NCBI GenBank assembly: GCA_034359265.1
Contig: CP136890.1
Coordinates: 42,196,501-42,260,500 of the forward strand
DNA: 64,000 nt
Source of the DNA: Canna indica
Lineage: Eukaryota > Streptophyta > Magnoliopsida > Zingiberales > Cannaceae
Reading direction: 5' to 3'
Shown here: positions 46,193 to 58,040 of the stretch, in pieces
How the letters are laid out: each line of letters begins with the position of its first letter
How positions within the stretch are numbered: the stretch's first letter is position 1
Notes under the pieces: generated by a model
The model's database searches: none
What the model was told of the DNA's origin: nothing
Seen by the model: the letters and a program-made list of their open reading frames with translations, nothing else
Program-made: the position numbers and the translations under genes

Positions 46193-47166
46193 GATTGTAT
46201 TAATCCACATTATGATGCAAAGATCCCTAAAGAACTAAACTCGAAACCCGAACTAGAAGAAAAAACCTTGTTGGTTCGGTCGATCGGACTTCAAACAGAA
46301 TGTAATAGTACTTTCCAATATTACCAAGAGTTTCTAAGTTATAAACAACATTCCAAGTGGGATGATGTAACATCCCGGAATAGCCCAGAACACCCCGGAT
46401 GGACATCTTGGAATAGCTCGGAACATCCCGGATGGACAATTTTAAAATAGCCCGAAAACTATCCAGAATATTCCTAAAATGCCCCCCAACGACTCTATTT
46501 CAAATTTCTACCCGTTGAGCTTGTTGGAAATCGAGCCCCTACCCTTGGGATCTCTATATAAGACCCCAAACTTGCCTTCCAAGCCTCCTAACATTTCATG
46601 AGACATCTTTTGACATCCAAGAGCATTCTTTGAGCCAATCTTTGTGGAAAACCCTAGCTTTGAGCTTCTACCTTCTTGATTGAGCCTTCAACCTTGAGTT
46701 TCATCACCAAAGGCATCGAGAGGAATCTAGGATCTTGTGTTGGAGCTAAGTAGTTTTATTGCTTTGATTTTTACTCCATTATTTTTGTATTTTCTTGTTA
46801 TTTCTTGAATACTTGTGTTTTGTAAGAAGGTGTGGGTGACACACCTTGGGTTCATTTGTTTGTAACTTTAGAGTTCCTTAGATTTGAGGTAGAGGCACTC
46901 TCTAGTGTGTGAGATAAGACCTTGGTAGACCCTCATTAGAAGGAAAGGGAAGTTAATACAAGTGATTGTGAGATCCTTGGTGGTGAGCTAAGGTAGTGGA
47001 GTAGGCATTGAGGCCGAACCACTATAAATCAACTTGTTAGCATTGTTTGATTTTGTGCGTTCTCATTTACTTATATTGCTTCTGCATTTAGAGTAAAATT
47101 TAAAATGGTGATAGAATTTAGGCTCACACTATTCATCCCTCATCCAGTGTGCCTTAACACCTTACA
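46193..47166 (+). repeat. Copia-type solo LTR, right piece
   Basis: It continues the LTR interrupted at 20436. A TATA box (TATATAAG, 46555-46562), the shared block GGTAGTGGAGTAGGCATTGA (46990-47010) and the end CACTATTCATCCCTC...TTACA (47166) are followed by AAGTG (47167-47171), equal to 20213-20217. Confidence 0.9.
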
Positions 47167-47924
47167 AAGTGTCTAGGCTTCAAACCATGTTTGATATAAC
47201 ATAGCTCGACACGTGGGTCGAGGTTTGGGATTTCCCTTGTTGTGGCTTGGAGTCTCTTCAGGTTGTCTTTTAGCGGCTCATGTTGCTCCTACTTGATGTA
47301 GTGGAGGGTGTCCTTGATCTTGGAGTAGATCCGCGACGAAGAGAATTGGTTGGTGAAGGCGTGGGAGAGCTCCTGGAAGGTGTCTTTGAACATGGATGGA
47401 AAGGTAGAGAACTAGAGTAGTGCGACCTTCTCTAGAAAAGTTAGAAAGGCTCGATAGAGAATGTGATCGGTTGCGTCGTTAAAAAGCATCATGGACTTGA
47501 ACATTGTCAGTTGAGTGATCAGATCACCCCTACCGTCATAGGACTAGAGTGTCGTTGGCAGCTTGAAATTGTCGGGAAGACAGATTGTCATTATGTGTTT
47601 GACGAAGGATCCTAAGTCGACGGTGGGGGGAGGAGTAGCCTTTGTGACCCTGGTGTCCTCCTCTTCATCGCATTCTCAGCAGTGGCGCTCGTGTTCAGTT
47701 GGGTGTTATTCCCGAGACTGCACCAACGCCTCGACCTGGGCTGCTAACTGTCGGTTCTCTGCTTGAAGGTTGTTTATCAAGCACTGGGATTCTTCTGGTT
47801 AAAGGTTGGCTGGTGCACGAGTGTCACTCCTTATTGTTTCACCGTCTCTAGGTAGCGGGGGGGTGTCACCACTAGGGTGTTGCCTGCTTGCGGTGGCGTT
47901 TGTCTAACTTCGGGTACCAACCAT
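47167..47924 (-). pseudogene. Gypsy element D gag, N-terminal piece
   Basis: The minus-strand ATG at 47924 gives MVGTRS, a common start of plant gypsy gag. A linker with NLQAENRQLAAQVEALVQ follows, then the Retrotrans_gag domain: LITQLTMFKSMMLFNDATDH, ILYRAFLTFL, FKDTFQELSHAFTNQF and RVELCYIKHGLKPR at 47172. Stops at several Trp/Glu codons show decay. It continues at 20212 after removal of the solo LTR. The family is Tat/Athila-like rather than the chromovirus type found elsewhere in the window. Confidence 0.9.
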
Positions 47925-47953
47925 GACAGGGTAGGTAAGATTTACTCGGCCTA

Positions 47954-47966
47954 CAGTGGACGCCAA
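47954..47966 (-). other. Primer binding site candidate (gypsy element D)
   Basis: The minus strand reads TGGCGTCCACTGT just inside the LTR end at 47968. It starts with the usual TGG, but I cannot assign the tRNA. Confidence 0.6.
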
Positions 47967-47967
47967 A

Positions 47968-48384
47968 TGTTATTGCCTGAAGTCGGGGTGATGTAGTCCG
48001 ACGCATCGCCTGGTCAAGTGCGACTAGGCAAGGTGCGGGGGCCTACAAAAGATACTCTGTCGCTCAAGTAAGAATGGGTTCCATGTGAGGGTAATAGAAA
48101 TTATAATCTAGATGTACCTGGGGACATCGTGTTTATATATAGTGCAGGATGAGGGGGTATTTGGCAATGATGCTGCCTCGATAATCTTGTAAGGATGTTG
48201 GTCATAATGGTTTGTGACTGATCTCAAAGATGTCAGGCTCGTGAATGACGAATCCCTCATGAATGTCCTTATATGTCCAGGTGGAGCCTCCGGGCTGAAC
48301 CATCTTGCTTGATTTGAGTATGGTTCATGAGTGTGAGCGCTTTTGGGCCTAACCCGACTGGGTCTAAAGTGCTAGTCTTGTCCA
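47968..48384 (-). repeat. 5' LTR of gypsy element D (about 417 bp)
   Basis: On the minus strand it starts TGGACAAGAC and ends GCAATAACA, next to the primer site. A TATATATAAA promoter box lies at 48132-48141 on that strand. The following CTACT (48385-48389) would be half of the target duplication; the other half is lost with the 3' end of the element. Confidence 0.75.
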
Positions 48385-49304
48385 CTACTTAACTATTAAA
48401 ATTATTTAATAATTTATTTTTTATATTCTTACATAATTATTATAAATATTGAATGATAATATTAAAAAGTATCGTGGAGTCAACTGAGAATACTAATTTT
48501 TGAAATTGAGATAAGAAAAAGTATTCTCAAGATTTCTTATTTATTTATTTCTTCTACAAATTGTAACCAAATAAAGAAAAGACGCGACATAAGAAATATT
48601 ATTTTGTTCATGTATATTAAAATTTTTTACCTTGTATTATGAATTAAGATTATAAGCTAACAATTTTTTAAAAAGAAAATATGGAAAGTTTCAATGTTTT
48701 GTACCAAAAATCTTTGAAGATGTAAAATTTTAACCTTAAAGAACGTCAACTGAAACAAAACTTCTGGTTCTAAAAACTTTTGGTAGTTTGGAAATTTTAT
48801 TGAAGCAATTATAGCTTTAAAATATATGTAGCAGGTATTATAGATTAGCTGTGATAATTTTCTTGTGATGTTATGTATCCAGCAAATCTCAAAGCACATA
48901 ATATTAAAAATAAAAATTTCCGCAGCTTTATAATGACCAAAATGCAACATGAAAAGCTCAATTAAGCTTTTAAATATAGCAGAAACAAGAAAAGTTGAAA
49001 GCAAGAGTGAAATTGAGAAAGAAGCACGTACGAATCGGGTTATGGAGTCCAATCTCTTTACAATTGAGGTGGGTCAGGTCCAATACAACCTGATTCATGG
49101 CAATTCACTTATTTTAGCGACAAAGTGAGGCGCATCGGATTCAGCGCACGCATTACGTTGTCGTCTTCATTCGCTGGTTTCCTGCTCCCGCCGTGCTTTT
49201 TTATTTTAGTAATTTATTTCTTACTACCCACATATCACTCTTTTCACACTCTACTTCATTTCGCACACACCCACACACAGATAGACAGAGAGAGAGAGAG
49301 AGAA
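48385..49304 (+). promoter_or_regulatory. Upstream region and 5' leader of the DUF1218 gene
   Basis: AT-rich DNA with no gene, then from about 49190 a C/T-rich and CA-rich stretch ending in a GA repeat (49286-49303) directly before the ATG. GA-rich leaders of this sort are common in plant genes. No certain TATA box was seen. Confidence 0.5.
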
Positions 49305-49409
49305 ATGATGGGAGAAGGGAAAGGGTCGACGCTGGTGCACATCCTGGCAATCGCCCTCTGCCTCACCGCCTCCGGCTTCGCAATCGCCGCCGAGCGCCGT
49401 CGGAGCACG

Positions 49410-52281
49410 GTAACTTACTTAGTCTCTGTTTTCTCTCACGCCCATGTACTTAGCCATGTGCTTAGGATGGCTTTGATGGGGCACTATTCTGCCTTTTTCT
49501 TTTCCTTTTTTCTTATTACTTGTCGGGGATTTAGAGAACCCTCTACATCATTCAAGTAGCTCGCAATGAGATGCGGATTTAGGGTAGCAGATGGGGTTTT
49601 ACCTGTATTTGGTTTTAATTCACTATTTGCATTCTGCATAGTTCTAATTTGCTCAGCAGGTCATTCTTTTATTTTGCAATTTCTAGTTTCTGATGTATTT
49701 GCTTTGCTTCAGGCAATCGTTCCATCCAATATTGTGGTCAAATTCGAGAACTTATAAGATTCTTCATTTGGGGTTTCTTTACGGGAATCAGCTTACCATG
49801 CTGTGTGTAATTTCTCTACTTCTTAGGTGCATGCTATCATGAAAATAACCCATACCAATAACTACCTACGATTGACTAAACTATATAAGGAACCTAAATA
49901 AGTAAACGGTGGATGACGTTTAGGATCCTCATTTATTAGTTTGGTATCTTCTTGGCTTTTTAATCTTCCACCAGTTCAGATTAGATTAGTTTTGCTATTT
50001 TTCTCATAATTCATAATCAAAATATTCAAGCCCTGGCAATCAACCTGGTTCAGTGGGCAGGCTGTAGCCTATAGTTGATAGCCTTAACCAATACAAAGTA
50101 GCTATTCAGTGGATATTGCTAGACTTATTCGAAAATATGAGGTTAAAAACCAAATGATTGTTTTAAACATTTTCATAATTTGTAGCCTAGAATGCAATGC
50201 AAATAGAATGTGGAAAATGTGAATGACATTTGGTAATGTAATATGGATCAAACTGTTAGGCTTAAAAGGCCATCCCCGACGATAAATCAAAGTAAACAAA
50301 GGACACAAGCAAGATGAGACCAAAGTTTTAACGTGATTGAACTCAAAACTTGAGAGCAGGGTTTCTTCACAAAGAGGTAACCAAGGATGTATGATATAAG
50401 CATTTTCTTACCACCTTGGTCATTCACAAGCCAGATAACCTATATAAGAGTTCACAAAAGCCTTTCCTTCAGTCTTTCAACCTTTCTCTTAAGTAATTTT
50501 AGGTATACTAGACTCTTCTATACAAGTTATATCCTTTACACGACCCTTGAGTGGCATGACTATTTTGTAGAGCCTTCTCGAGTGACGTGACTATTTTGTA
50601 GAGCCTTAAACAACTCTAGGTCAGTTAGTTTGCAATGGCCTTGGTCGAAGACGACTCCAAAATCAACAAACTCAAATGATCCAATTTGAGAAAATTTTGG
50701 TACTTAAATCTTACATGGTTTTCACCATTGAAATGTTGGAATTAAGCTTGACACATGAAAAATGAACTTTTACAAATTCTCTTCTTTCCAACAAAAAAGA
50801 ATCACCTAAATCCGTGTTTCCTACGGTAGGAAAGGCAATTGAAACCGGCTAACCGCGGTTAACCGAACCGCAAAATCCGGTTTCCTTTTTGGTACAATGT
50901 GTAAAAACTTTCAGCATAATAATTGGGTATCAAATTTCAGCATAGCGAAATCTGTAAAAACTTTCCTTTTTTGGTACGATTCACACCAAATTTTGAATTG
51001 CTGCATTTCTCTGCCGCGAACCTGGCAAACCTGGTGGTATTAGGTCAACCCAACAGAAATATCAGTTTTCAATTGTCTAGATTTTCTCAAATAGGTTCTG
51101 AGTGCATTCTTCAGGCAACTTGTTATGAAGAAAAGACATCTACCACATCCAAAGGGGGTTTGAGGTTAACACTGAATTTGGAATTTGGATTTATTGTTCT
51201 TAAGGATAGTAAGTTAAATAATCAATTGCTTAAGTAGATTTGCGAGGTCAAAGTAGATCGATGATTTAATATTTGCTTCAACTGAAAGCATTCAAATCTA
51301 AAATACTCAAACAAGATAGAACTGATAAGGGTACTTGAACAATTAAACCATGTTAGGTACCTAATAATCAATTGATGGGTGATTGAGAGGAAGGGGAAGG
51401 AAGGAGGTGATAGGTGGAGTTCAATTCTGGAGAGAACTCCAACCTCTTTGAGCTCTTTTACCAAGGAACTCAAAACCTTAAGAGAATAAGCACTAATTGG
51501 GAAATACTCATTGCTTAATTCTTTATTACATTTACCTCTCTTAATATAGAGAAGTATGAGACTAAGAGATAAGACCTAACTACCCCTAAGATAACCACCC
51601 ATGATCACAACTTACTAACAATCCATTAACAACTCAACCCACTCTTTAACAAACAAATAGTCATCCAACCACCCCACTATTAAACTTAACACAAAGTAAT
51701 TACTATAATGGCTTGGCGGTTGATGTGATAACACTGATGATGTGGCATTAGGCTCATGACAAACTATCCCAAATTCACAGGAAATCTTATAATTCATCCA
51801 GTATTAAGACTTTCATTCCTTTAGTTAATATGGCACTCATCTGGTTAGGTTAGTCCATAGCTTTGACATGCCATGTATCCTAGTTGGGTAATTACTTATA
51901 GAATTACAGGTTGACGTTCATGCCTTTTAGTTGCATCTTTCGGATCAAGTATGACACATATTTTCTCTGGGGTAACTGCAACCTTTATTGAATTTTTTCT
52001 TTTGCATTATCTTTGTAGTTTGTACATTATGGGCTTCATTACTCCGTTCTTGCTTTATGTAGTTATATGCAACAACTATTGTTCTTGTAATGGTTAGATA
52101 TTGGCTTCATTGATATCTATGGATAAATTACGAATTCTGTTCAGATGCATGGCCCAGTCCAAATATAATATTTTTCAGTGACTTGTGCAAAACCTACGTT
52201 CATTTCTCATGTCCTATTCTGAATATCTTTATTTTTGTTATTTACTTCTATTTCTAAATTAATGTCTTTTGTTTATGACAG
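49410..52281 (+). other. Intron 1 of the DUF1218 gene
   Basis: It starts GTAACT and ends GACAG. This 2.9-kb intron is long for the family. Stretches at about 50240-50640 and 51230-51800 look like decayed repeat DNA with LTR-like phrases (for example ATATAAGAG), but I could not delimit them. A GGTTAACCG palindrome cluster near 50845-50870 resembles the inside of hAT-like elements. No coding was recognised. Confidence 0.5.
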
Positions 52282-52574
52282 GGTACCACACAGACGGACA
52301 ACTTTAATGCCACATACTGTGTTTATGATTCGATGTGGCTACTGGTTATGGAGTTGGTGCTTTCTTGTTTCTTCTGTCAAGCTAGTCACTACTTATGAGT
52401 GTCACAAAATGCATGTGCTTTGGCAAACCTTTAGACCCTGGAGGAAATAGAGCATGGTCGATAATCTATTTTGCATCTTCATGGTGATATTCCTTTCTAA
52501 TTGGCCTCATTTTACTGCTTACATCGATTGTTTGATATGTTCAACATTTTGTCATCTTGATCAGTCGAGCATGT

Positions 52575-53706
52575 TGTTGGCTTTAGGTTTTCAACCTTAG
52601 CCTTAATCTCGGTTTTGATGGTTTTGATGATAACAAACATGAGACTAATGATTTCATTAGGGTAAGAAAATAGGCAGTAGCCATTTCGGTCGATCGACCG
52701 AACACTGCCGAAAATAGGCAGTGGCTACTTCGGCCGACCGAGAGAGGCCTGAAATAGGCAGTAAGGTTGGCGGTCGACCGAGCGATCGACCGATCTGCAT
52801 ATAAGCCAAAGACGCAATCGCGTCGGTCGACCGAAGAAGAAATCACGCGATCTTGCGTCTGGGCGATCGATTCGTCGGTCGACCGACCATAGAGAAAAAT
52901 GAAACGGTCGAATGACCGATCGACCAATCGGTCGACCGGCGGCTTGTAACGCATAATTTTCTATCCGTTGAACAACCGTTTCTTCACAAGGGTATAAATA
53001 CACCATCAGATACTTGATTTAATTATCTTCCCTTTATGTTACAAAACTTATTGAGCATTTAAAGAGGGATTTAAAGCCTTCCAAATGATCAATTGCGCGC
53101 GCTCTGCTTCTCCAGCGAGTTCCTCTTCAAGCGCAAGTTCTTCCTCAACTCGAGAATTAAATCGAGCAGTTCGTCTTGACGAGTTGGAGGCATTGAAGGC
53201 TTGAGAAGAGCACTAATGCTTGGTTTATCCTTTAGCTCTTTTCAATTGTAATTTTATTATTATTTTAACTATTTTATTTGTGCGTATAAAGACCTTGTGT
53301 TGGGTCTTCTTGTGTGTGAAGTGGTATCCTTCGTGAAGAGGAGAAAAGTCACTTGTGTAAACTTAGTTGTTACTAGGATTAATTGTAGTTGTCCCTTAGG
53401 TTAAGGTGCGAAAGAGCTCTCGGTAGGAAGGCGGAATACTTCAGGGTGTAGAAGTGCCTTCGGTTGGAGAGCGAGTCTTTCTGGTGAAAAGTCCTTATTG
53501 TAAGGGAAACTAATTAATCTAGTAAAACTTAGTTTGGAAATCCTAAGCTGGGTGCTTAGGTAGTGGAGTAGGCATTGGGGCCGAACCACTATAAATACAT
53601 GTGTTTGCGTTGTTTTAAATTGTGTGTGCTTAATTGTTTATATCGCTTCCGCATTTAAATCGCATAATTGCATCTTGCCTAAACCAATCTAAGATTCGTT
53701 AAAATT
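52575..53706 (+). repeat. 5' LTR of element F, with deletions
   Basis: Compared with the 3' LTR it lacks about 289 bp (equivalent to 58124-58412) and the last part, including the terminal CA, so the primer site is also lost. It keeps the TATA box (TATAAATA, 52993-53000) and palindromic GGTCGACC/TCGATCGA motifs (52680-52950). Confidence 0.88.
52993..53000 (+). promoter_or_regulatory. LTR TATA box (element F)
   Basis: TATAAATA in the 5' LTR; the matching segment is deleted from the 3' LTR. Confidence 0.65.
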
Positions 53707-53721
53707 GGGATTTATGCCATG

Positions 53722-54681
53722 TGTGATCTGCCATGTGGGATTCTTGCCGAAAGCAAAAGGTGATCTGCCATGTGTGTCATGAGAAAGGGCATGTAAGGAA
53801 GAATTGTCCTACCATGAAGAACAAGGCAAAGAGAAGGTCAAATGCTTCCACATCATCCTACTCAAGTGAAGCATCCTCCCTTCATAACTATGAAGTCATC
53901 TCAAAAGAATGCCTCATGAATGATGACAATGAGGTACACTCTACCTCTTCTAGTCATGTTAATAACAATAATAGTAATAACTCATCTAGCTCTCATGATT
54001 TTGATGAATTGATCGATGAGTATAAAATCATGTATGCATTGCTCTTGAAAAAGGATGGAAAACAAAAGGATCAAAAATGAGAATTCTAGACTTAGTTCAC
54101 ATGTGCATGCTCTAGAATTAGAAAATGAGAAATTGAAATCTAGCTCATTTGATCATTGTCATGATAAGTTGAAACTTGAGCTTAAAGACTTAAAGTTTGA
54201 AAATGAAAACTTGAAAAATAATTTCAAAATTGAGAATGAGATTTTGAAAAATGAAAACTCAAAAATCATAAAAGAAAATCATATGTTGAAATCTCAAATG
54301 CATGTTTTACATAACTCAATGAATGATTTGAAAAATTAGGTTCTAAATCTAAATAAGAAAGTGAATGAAATGAAAAATATTTCCTCATTTAAGAATTTTA
54401 GTAAAAAGAATGCTCATGCTAATGTCAAATCTCATGTTAGACATTCTACTTTTAAACCTCAAATTCAAAAGAAAAATATTTCACTTAAGAATGCTCATGA
54501 TCATCATCTTTTTCATGTCAAGCATTTTAGTGATAAATCACATGTCCATAGGGAAAATAAAAAGTCTTATGGACATTGTTTTTATTGTGGTGTTTATGGG
54601 CATGCTATATATAATTGTGCATTTAAGTTTAACCCAAGTGTTGTGAGGACACTTTGGGTACCTAAGCCCCTAACCCCCTAA
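53722..54681 (+). pseudogene. Copia-type gag with coiled coil and two zinc knuckles, broken
   Basis: The first zinc knuckle is CHVCHEKGHVRKNC (about 53770-53810), followed by a Ser/Asn-rich linker. A long Glu/Lys/Asn coiled coil follows (MENKRIKNENSRLSSHVHAL from 54055; repeated LENEKLK/FENENLK blocks to 54339), then a His-rich linker and a second knuckle CFYCGVYGHAIYNC (about 54580-54620) and the WVPK motif that often precedes copia protease. The N-terminal gag domain is missing, there is a frame change near 54060 and a stop at 54339. The phrase GTGATCTGCCATGTG is duplicated at 53722 and 53761. Gag would bind element RNA; this copy cannot be intact. Confidence 0.82.
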
Positions 54682-57600
54682 GACCCAAAGCCATTTGGGT
54701 ACCAAAAGTCTCATCTTCTCTTGTAGGGGGAGCCACCACACAAGGGTAAAGAGAAGTGAAGAGTTGAAATTGACCAAAGAGTTGAATGAAGAACCCTTTT
54801 ATGGTTGCAACTTCAAGCTTTCAACTAGATGCATATGGTAAAGTTGGCATCAAATTCTTTGGTATCATCTCCTATACTTGATTAAATTTAAGTTGGAGTA
54901 ATGATACATGTTTAAATTTGAGTTATTTTCCCCCGCTCTTGTTATAGAGTTCTTTCAAAAATATTTTTTGATTTTTGATTTTTGATCTCTTCGGAGACCC
55001 AGGTGGCCTGTAATGGGCCTAAGCGACCTTGTGGTTCTAAATCGTACGTAGGCACATTGTGGTCTTTCGGTTTTCAACCAATAGGAAGGGTTGGAGACCA
55101 TAATTTTCATTTATTATCTTTGTGATCTCTTAAAATTCGTTTTGATTTCACTCGATTTTATTTTGAAACGAATTTAAAACCATTTAGCAAAGTGATATTT
55201 GATAATGATATTTAATGCTTCTCTTTGCTTTTTGGTTGAGTTAGCTTGCTAAGTAGCTATATTTTCTGTAAAATATTAGTGTAGCTTACTTGCAAGTTAT
55301 AAGGTTTTAGGAAGACTAATTAGAAGAAAAAGATTAGTTTGGCAAATTATCAAGGATAAGGTATAACTTTGATAAATTCAAAATCTTAGTGTTATACCTC
55401 AATATCTAGGCTTAAACTATGTCTCTATACTCATGATGGTAATTACATGTAAGATCATTGATCTCTCATGAGTAGGTAAAATTCTAGCACTTAGGCAAAT
55501 TTCATCAAATGAAATTTGCTCTAGGTTGGTATTCATTATTAGAGACCTTATCATTAAGTCCAAACTAGTTTAGCATAGGAAGGGATCTTATTCTTGATTG
55601 TTTCACATTCTAGGATCTCCTTAGATTTATTTTGAAATCATGGTTCCATCTTAAGATGAATGTTAACTATCTACCATAGGTTAAAGTTTTAAATGAAACA
55701 TTGTATTAAACTTGTGCTATTTAGCATATTAGCTTGCTAGTAGTGATATTATTTCATTATAATACTAATGAAGTCTATTTGCAAGTTAAGAATTAGAAAG
55801 TTATGTTATCTAAAAGAAAATGAAAAAGAAAATAAAAAAATTGGACAAATTTTCTAGAAAAATGTATAAATTTAATTTTTGCAAAAATCTTAGAAAACTA
55901 ATTGAATTTTCATGTTTAATGATGCCTCTTAACTTATGATTATTTTTCCATAACAAATCTATGAATTTTCATGAGTAAAAAAAATCATGATAACTAGACA
56001 ATTTCATGAGATTAATATTGAATGAAATTGGACTATATATGTTAAAACTCCTCTTTAGAGATTTCATGTTAAGGTAAAAATAAAATGAACATGTTTAGAT
56101 GTACATATATCACATGAGTCTAGGTATTTAATTTGAAAATTCATGTGTAAATGAAAAATGTGATATCAATATCACTTTAGGAGACTTAACTTGGAAATGT
56201 TTGACCCAAGTCAACAAATCAACTTGGTCACTTCATTTTAAGTCCAAAACTTCATAAACATGTTTAGGAATAGGTATGACATATTTTCATGCATTTAGAA
56301 TGAAAAACTTTTATGAATATGGATAAAATGACATAGATGTCAATTCATGAAAATCTCTTTTGAACCAAGTTGACCCAAGTCAATAAGTTGACTTAAAAAT
56401 CTCATTTAAATCCATATTTATGGAACATGTTTAGATTTACTCATGTTAGGTATCCATAGGTTTATTTTTGAAAAATTATGAGTAAATATTACTTAGTTTT
56501 CATGAAAATTAATTAGTTTTGAATGAAATCATGTTAGGTTGATATCTTGACTTAAGGACATAATTTTCATTTCAAACTTGACACATGCTCTTTACATGAC
56601 CATCATGTGGTGTCATGAAAGCTTGAATAAAAATTGAAAAAGTTTTAAGAATATCTGAAAATTACCAAAATATTATTTCAACCTACATTTAGTATCATTT
56701 TCAGATATTTCTAGAAAAATATAGAAAATTAATTTTGATATGATTCTTAAAACTTCACATTCACTGAAAAATTTAGTTTTATCAGTAAAAGTTTCAAAGA
56801 GTTTCATCAAGAATCTAATTTAAAGTGAATTTTTGAAGTTGGATTTCAAAACACAAAGTATCATCCTTCTTGAAACACAATCTTTCCGATACTTTGATTT
56901 TTTTTCAAAAACTCATGTACACCATTTGGATTTCATTTCAAATATCATTCACACAATTTCTTGAGTAAAATCATTGCTAGAAATGATTTTGATATCTTGG
57001 ATGATAGATAGAAAAATCTATTTGTTTCATTGGAATCAATATAGAATAAAAAATGAACTTTGATTTTTAAATTCATTTTGAGTTGAATCTTGATACATGC
57101 ATTTCAAATGATCATTCAACAATTGGTATCAAAATTTTCATTCAACAATTGGTATCAAAATTTTCATTCAATATTTGGTATCAAAAATTTTCATCCAACA
57201 AATTAGTATTTCAAATCTTGAAGTATAGGTTGACCTAAATTAACAAAGTGAATTAAAAATCTCATCCTAAGACCAAACTTAATTCATAGACTCACATTAT
57301 ATCATGTTTGATGTCTAGATGCCTAAGTTTGAGAAAACATGAGTAGATAGCAAAACTTGAGACTTAGCATTTTCATAGTTTTCATGCTTATGTCAAATGA
57401 AAACATGCTAAGTTCAAATTTTGATTAAATGACATTAGTTTCACTTCAAACTTGATATACATGATTTGAATGACCATATCTTGATATTTTGAAAGTTTGA
57501 ATGAAATAAAAAATGTCATGAAAAAGATAAACTACAACATTGGTATCAGACTTGAGTGCATACATGATTTAGGCTTGAATTATATCTATTACTTCTTGAT

Positions 57601-58040
57601 ATCATGTATGATTTAAGTTGGTATCATGTTAATTACTTGTTTTCCATCCCTAAGGTTGAGATTGTCATGTTTCATGAAAAATCCTTAGAGTCTCAACTTC
57701 ATGAAAACTATTTGTGTTTCATCCCTTTGAATAGATAGATATTTCTTGCCCTTTTTGATTGATGTCAAAAGGGGGAGAAAATTAGGAAAAGTATGTAGAG
57801 AAAATATATGTCAAAAGAGGGAGAAATGCATAGTCAAAAGGAGGAGAAATGTATAGTTAAAATGAGGAGAAATGTATAGGTAAATAGGGAGGAAAATATA
57901 GGAAATACATGCATATAGATAGGAGAGTTTATCTCATAGATATGCATGTTAATAGGGGGAGAAATCCCTTAGTTGATATCCTATATGCTTTAATGATATA
58001 TTTTCTTATAGATGTTTGTCATCATCAAAAAGAGGGAGAT
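54682..58040 (+). other. Non-coding 3' spacer of element F
   Basis: About 3.4 kb of AT-rich sequence without coding. It contains a triple 30-bp repeat TTTTCATTCAACAATTGGTA (57105-57190) and four or more GGGGGAGAAA-type purine runs (57770-57965), ending in the purine tract that primes plus-strand synthesis. Part of it is also present, inverted, at 7727-8510. Confidence 0.75.

Noticed and set aside
46366..47159. TGTAACATCC...TTAACA as an independent short solo LTR
   Set aside because: Its flanks do not match, whereas taking 20218-20436 plus 46193-47166 as one interrupted LTR gives a perfect AAGTG duplication and rejoins gag in frame.
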